From Planctomycetia bacterium (GTDB lineage: Bacteria > Planctomycetota > Phycisphaerae > Phycisphaerales > SM1A02): a stretch of DNA of 7,862 nucleotides. Every line of letters begins with the position of its first letter. The stretch's first letter is position 1. The notes under the pieces were generated by a model. The model ran no database searches, had not been told where the DNA came from, and saw nothing but the letters and a program-made list of their open reading frames with translations. The stretch lies in contig SYIB01000069.1 in NCBI GenBank assembly GCA_005798965.1, positions 1-7,862 of the forward strand, read 5' to 3'. Positions 5,023 to 7,862 of the stretch are shown one piece after another. Position numbers and translations under genes: made by a program.

Positions 5023-6678
5023 ATGCAACGATTCCTGGTGATCACGCTGCCGCACTGGTCAGTCACGGCACGCGCGCGCTTGGTGCAGGTGCCTGTCGTG
5101 GTCCTGATCCGCTGCAAGGGTGCACGCATGGTGCATGCAGCGAACAGGCTGGCACGCGCCGATGGCGCCGAACGTGGCATGCCGCTGGCCCAGGCCAAGG
5201 CGCTCTTGAGAAGCGAACCGCACGAACTGGAGCACGATCCCGACGCCGATCGCCGCGCCCTGCAGGCCTTGGCGCGCTGGTGCCAGCGGATCTCGCCCTT
5301 GGTCCAGCCCGTGCACGATGAAGATCAGGCCGCTCTCGTCATCGATCTGACGGGCCTTGAGCGAGTGCACCGTGGCGAGGATCGCCTGCTGTCCCGGCTG
5401 CGTGCGCACATGGATCGCATGCGGGTCGAGTGCACCCTGTGGACGGCGTCCACGCAGGCGGCTGCCAGCGCCGCGGGTCGTGCTGCACCGGGCGGCCATG
5501 ACGGCATCATCAAGTGTGGCGAGGAGCGTTGGCGCACGCGCGCCTGTCCGGTCGATGCCCTGCGGATCGACCGCGAGCTCGTGGCCATGCTGCATGAAGT
5601 CAACGTACGCACGATCGATGATCTGCGGCAGGTGCAGCGCGCGCAGGTCGCCGCACGCTTCGGCCAGCGCCTGCTCGATCGGCTCGACGCCATCCAGGGC
5701 CTGGTGCTCGAGCCGTTCAGAGCCATTCGCTGCGCGCCTGAGGTGCAGGGGGAGGTCATCTTCGATGGTCCGTGCCCTCAGGTCGAGGCGCTCTGCCACG
5801 CCGTGCAATCCTGCTTCGAGCAGGTCTGCACGCACTTGCAGGATCGCGGCCGCGGCGCGCGTGCTTTCGCGGTGCGCGTGCGGTGCTGTGATCTCCCGCA
5901 GCATGCCTGGACCATCCGCTGCACGCAGCCGATCCGCTCGTGGGATGCGGTGCGGCCGCTCGTGCTGCCATCCTTGCAGGATCTTCCCCTTGGGCATGGC
6001 GTGGAAGCGGTCCACGTGCTGGCACGGAGCCTGCGGCGTATGGCACCGGTGCAGGGCGGGCTGCAGGGCACGCGCCGTGCAGGGGAGCATGGTGCGCTCT
6101 GGATCGACAGCTTGCGCGAACGGTTCGGGCCCAATGCCGTGTCCGTTCCCAGCCTCCGTGCCGTGCGTCGTCATGCATGGCACGAAGGTGCAGTCTCGAT
6201 CGATGCCTCCATCGAAGGCAACCATGACGGTCGTGAGGGCTCCGGAGGCCTGAACGGCATCTGCGACATCAAGGATCTCGATGGCATCGGCGGTCTGGGC
6301 AGCGTGCGTCAGAGTGGCGGGGTAAGCGGGATGGACGGCGTGGATCCGGCCCATGCTCCCGCGCACGCACTCGCCAGCGAGCCATCATGCCTGTGGCCAC
6401 AGCCTGAGCGCATCACCGTCACGCAGCCTGGCACCGATGCGCCGTGGCCAACTCCACCCAGTCGATTCCGCTGGCGTGGTGCCGCTTGGCGCGTCATCGG
6501 TTGCCAAGGACCGCAGCGACTCATCGGTGCATGGTGGCAAGCGCATGATGCGGGCACGCGTGATCACTGGCGTGTGCATGCCACGCAATCGGCAGCGGAG
6601 CCATCAGGCGATCATGCCTGGCTGGCTCTGGTCAGGCACGATGACGGCTCGTGGTGGGTGCAGGGGGCCTGGACATGA
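5023..6678 (+). CDS. imuB: ImuB, inactive Y-family polymerase-like adaptor of the SOS mutasome
   Basis: ImuB proteins resemble DinB-type polymerases but lack catalytic acids. They link ImuA, DnaE2 and the replication clamp. The 551-residue protein shows an N-terminal palm-like part (FLVITLPHW at 4-12 in place of the DxD-type strand of active enzymes), AANRLARADGAERGMPLAQAKALL (39-62), LVIDLTGLERVHRGE (105-119), a helix-hairpin-helix region VNVRTIDDLRQVQRAQVAARFG (193-214) and a little-finger-like part (about 235-390). The C-terminal domain includes RFRWRGAAWRVIG (481-493) and ends DDGSWWVQGAW. Between them is a Gly/Asp-rich insert at about 392-455. The expected clamp motif is not recognisable (QGGLQG at 344-349). 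ATG 5023 is the first in-frame start after a stop at 5008-5010, 12 bases after imuA, so translation is probably coupled. Its stop overlaps the dnaE2 ATG. Confidence 0.92.
   Translation: MQRFLVITLPHWSVTARARLVQVPVVVLIRCKGARMVHAANRLARADGAERGMPLAQAKALLRSEPHELEHDPDADRRALQALARWCQRISPLVQPVHDEDQAALVIDLTGLERVHRGEDRLLSRLRAHMDRMRVECTLWTASTQAAASAAGRAAPGGHDGIIKCGEERWRTRACPVDALRIDRELVAMLHEVNVRTIDDLRQVQRAQVAARFGQRLLDRLDAIQGLVLEPFRAIRCAPEVQGEVIFDGPCPQVEALCHAVQSCFEQVCTHLQDRGRGARAFAVRVRCCDLPQHAWTIRCTQPIRSWDAVRPLVLPSLQDLPLGHGVEAVHVLARSLRRMAPVQGGLQGTRRAGEHGALWIDSLRERFGPNAVSVPSLRAVRRHAWHEGAVSIDASIEGNHDGREGSGGLNGICDIKDLDGIGGLGSVRQSGGVSGMDGVDPAHAPAHALASEPSCLWPQPERITVTQPGTDAPWPTPPSRFRWRGAAWRVIGCQGPQRLIGAWWQAHDAGTRDHWRVHATQSAAEPSGDHAWLALVRHDDGSWWVQGAWT
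6662..6667 (+). promoter_or_regulatory. Ribosome binding site of dnaE2
   Basis: AGGGGG lies inside the last codons of imuB, 7 bases before the dnaE2 ATG at 6675, and supports that start together with the ATGA overlap. Confidence 0.45.
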
Positions 6679-7862
6679 GTGCATCGCTCCATCCCGGCGC
6701 ATCGGTCGCGCTGGATGTCATCAGTTCCTTCAGCTTCCTCGAAGGCGCAAGCCAGCCCGAGGAACTGGTCCGGCAGGCTGCCGCACTCGGCCTGCACACG
6801 ATCGCCATCGCCGATCGCCACACCCTGGCCGGCGCCGTGCGCACGCACGTGGCCGCTCGCGATGCAGGCATCCGCACGATCGTGGGAGCGCGGATCGAGG
6901 TACGGATCGACGACACAGCCAATGCATCGAACGCGGCAGGGGCCATCGATCTGATCCTGCTGTGCATGGATCACCATGGGTACAGCAGGCTCTGCCAGCT
7001 CATCACGCTCAAGCACGCTGGCGCGCACGAACTGGTGTGGCACGATCTCGATGGCAGGCTCGACGGGCTGCACGTGATCGTGGTGCCACGGCGCGGGCTG
7101 CAGCTGGCGACCTCGATCTTCCATCAGGCCGTGGCGGATCTGGCACGGCGTGCACCCGAGCGTGTGTCGCTGGGGCTCTCGCAGACCGCCGAGGGCGATG
7201 ATGATCACCGCTGGTGGCAGTCCTGCACGCTTGCCGAGCATGTCGGTGTGCCGGTGGTCGCCACGCATCCGGCACACATGCACATCCAAGGGCGGCAGAT
7301 GGCGCACGATGTCCTCTGTTGCATCAGGCACGGCACCACCCTCGAGTGCGCAGGAGCATTGCTTGCGCCCAATGCCGAGCGATTCCTGCGCTCGCCATGC
7401 GAGCTGCAGGCCATCCATGCACGCGCACCGCAGGCCTTGGATCGGGCGCAGGCCATCGCCACGGCCTGCGCTGGGTTCGATCTGGGCCAGGTCAGGCATC
7501 GTTCGCCCCGCGAACTCGTGCCCGATGGCCACACGCCCATGTCCTGGCTGCGCGTACGCACCTGGCAGGGGGCGACCGAGCGGCATCCTGACGGTGTCCC
7601 CGAGCGCGTGCGCACCCTCATCGAGCATGAATTCACGCTCATCGAGGACCTCGACTACGCGCCGTTCTTCCTCACCGTCGATGACATCGTGCGTTTCGCC
7701 CGTTCACGCGGGATCCTCTGTCAGGGGCGTGGCGCAGCTGCCAACAGCGCCGTCTGCTGGTGCTTGGGGATCACCGCGGTGGATCCTGCACGCGTCGACA
7801 TGCTGTTTGAGCGCTTCGTGAGCCGCGAGCGCAACGAGCCACCCGACATCGACGTCGACTTC
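6675..7862 (+). CDS. dnaE2: Error-prone DNA polymerase III alpha-type subunit DnaE2 (partial, N-terminal 396 residues)
   Basis: DnaE2 is the translesion polymerase of the mutasome. The open frame runs through the right edge, so roughly 40% of a usual protein of about 1000-1080 residues is seen. An N-terminal PHP domain begins VALDVISSFSFLEGASQPEE (11-30) and continues through IAIADRHTLAGAVRTH and GARIEV. A later PHP-type segment reads VVATHPAHMH (194-203). Then come the DnaE2-type linker (LLAPNAERFLRSP, 229-241), DYAPFFLTVDDIVRFARSRG (327-346), the palm GRGAAANSAVCWCLGITAVDP (351-371) and PPDIDVDF (389-396) with two catalytic aspartates. ITAVDP after the AANSAV motif and the imuAB context separate it from the replicative DnaE1. 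The PHP motif-I His is replaced by Asp14, and the usual Ser of GRGSAANS is Ala354. The ATG overlaps the imuB stop (ATGA), so expression is coupled to imuB. Confidence 0.95.
   Translation, partial: MSASLHPGASVALDVISSFSFLEGASQPEELVRQAAALGLHTIAIADRHTLAGAVRTHVAARDAGIRTIVGARIEVRIDDTANASNAAGAIDLILLCMDHHGYSRLCQLITLKHAGAHELVWHDLDGRLDGLHVIVVPRRGLQLATSIFHQAVADLARRAPERVSLGLSQTAEGDDDHRWWQSCTLAEHVGVPVVATHPAHMHIQGRQMAHDVLCCIRHGTTLECAGALLAPNAERFLRSPCELQAIHARAPQALDRAQAIATACAGFDLGQVRHRSPRELVPDGHTPMSWLRVRTWQGATERHPDGVPERVRTLIEHEFTLIEDLDYAPFFLTVDDIVRFARSRGILCQGRGAAANSAVCWCLGITAVDPARVDMLFERFVSRERNEPPDIDVDF

Noticed and set aside
4292..5983. The 9-mer TGCAGGATC repeated four times (4292, 4500, 5837, 5975)
   Set aside because: Three copies encode Leu-Gln-Asp in the reading frame, and all fit the codon preference of the cassette. 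Spacing is irregular and all copies are inside genes, so a repeat element or uptake signal is not supported.
4042..7628. Long open frames on the minus strand (4042-5055, 5059-6366, 6612-7628) tiling the imuA-imuB-dnaE2 region almost without gaps
   Set aside because: They are shadows of the real genes: GC-rich codons with few T-starting triplets on the opposite strand leave antisense frames open. Their translations are Arg/His/Ala-rich with no recognisable domain, while the plus-strand frames carry clear family motifs.

Overview
The window looks like a piece of a GC-rich Gram-negative chromosome. My best guess is a member of the Planctomycetota, possibly a Phycisphaerae-like lineage. This is inference. 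It rests on high GC, few clear Shine-Dalgarno sites, a PilT-type ATPase followed by what may be the membrane-anchored start of a second secretion ATPase, and a lipoprotein-type methyltransferase. No rRNA or other decisive marker is present.

Layout. Positions 1-1487, on the minus strand, hold a PilT-type motor ATPase gene and, 33 bases after it, the start of a membrane protein that runs off the left edge. A divergent intergenic region (1488-1627) carries a good sigma70-like promoter for guaB. The plus strand then has guaB (1628-3094, IMP dehydrogenase), a small hairpin, a tRNA-Leu(CAA) gene (3130-3214) and a strong intrinsic terminator (3219-3246). A gene for a probable lipoprotein with a SAM-dependent methyltransferase domain follows (3294-4064). 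About 190 bases of non-coding DNA come next, with a perfect hairpin, a candidate promoter and a periodic operator-like repeat. The rest is the SOS mutagenesis cassette imuA-imuB-dnaE2 (4255 to beyond the right edge), with a 12-base gap between imuA and imuB and an ATGA overlap between imuB and dnaE2.

How the genes work together. ImuA, ImuB and DnaE2 form the known 'mutasome', an inducible translesion synthesis system in which DnaE2 is the error-prone polymerase and ImuB is a catalytically dead Y-family adaptor. The other genes are housekeeping (guanine nucleotide synthesis, tRNA) or envelope-related (pilus/secretion motor, exported methyltransferase) and are not obviously linked to it. I see no CRISPR array, insertion sequence, prophage or wholly new system. 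The most unusual points are in the cassette: ImuB has lost a recognisable clamp-binding motif and gained a Gly/Asp-rich insert, ImuA has no P-loop, Asp codon use differs strongly from guaB, and an 11-base-spaced AAC repeat sits at the presumed promoter. Two genes (guaB and the methyltransferase gene) also have -10-like boxes so close to ATG that they may give leaderless mRNAs.
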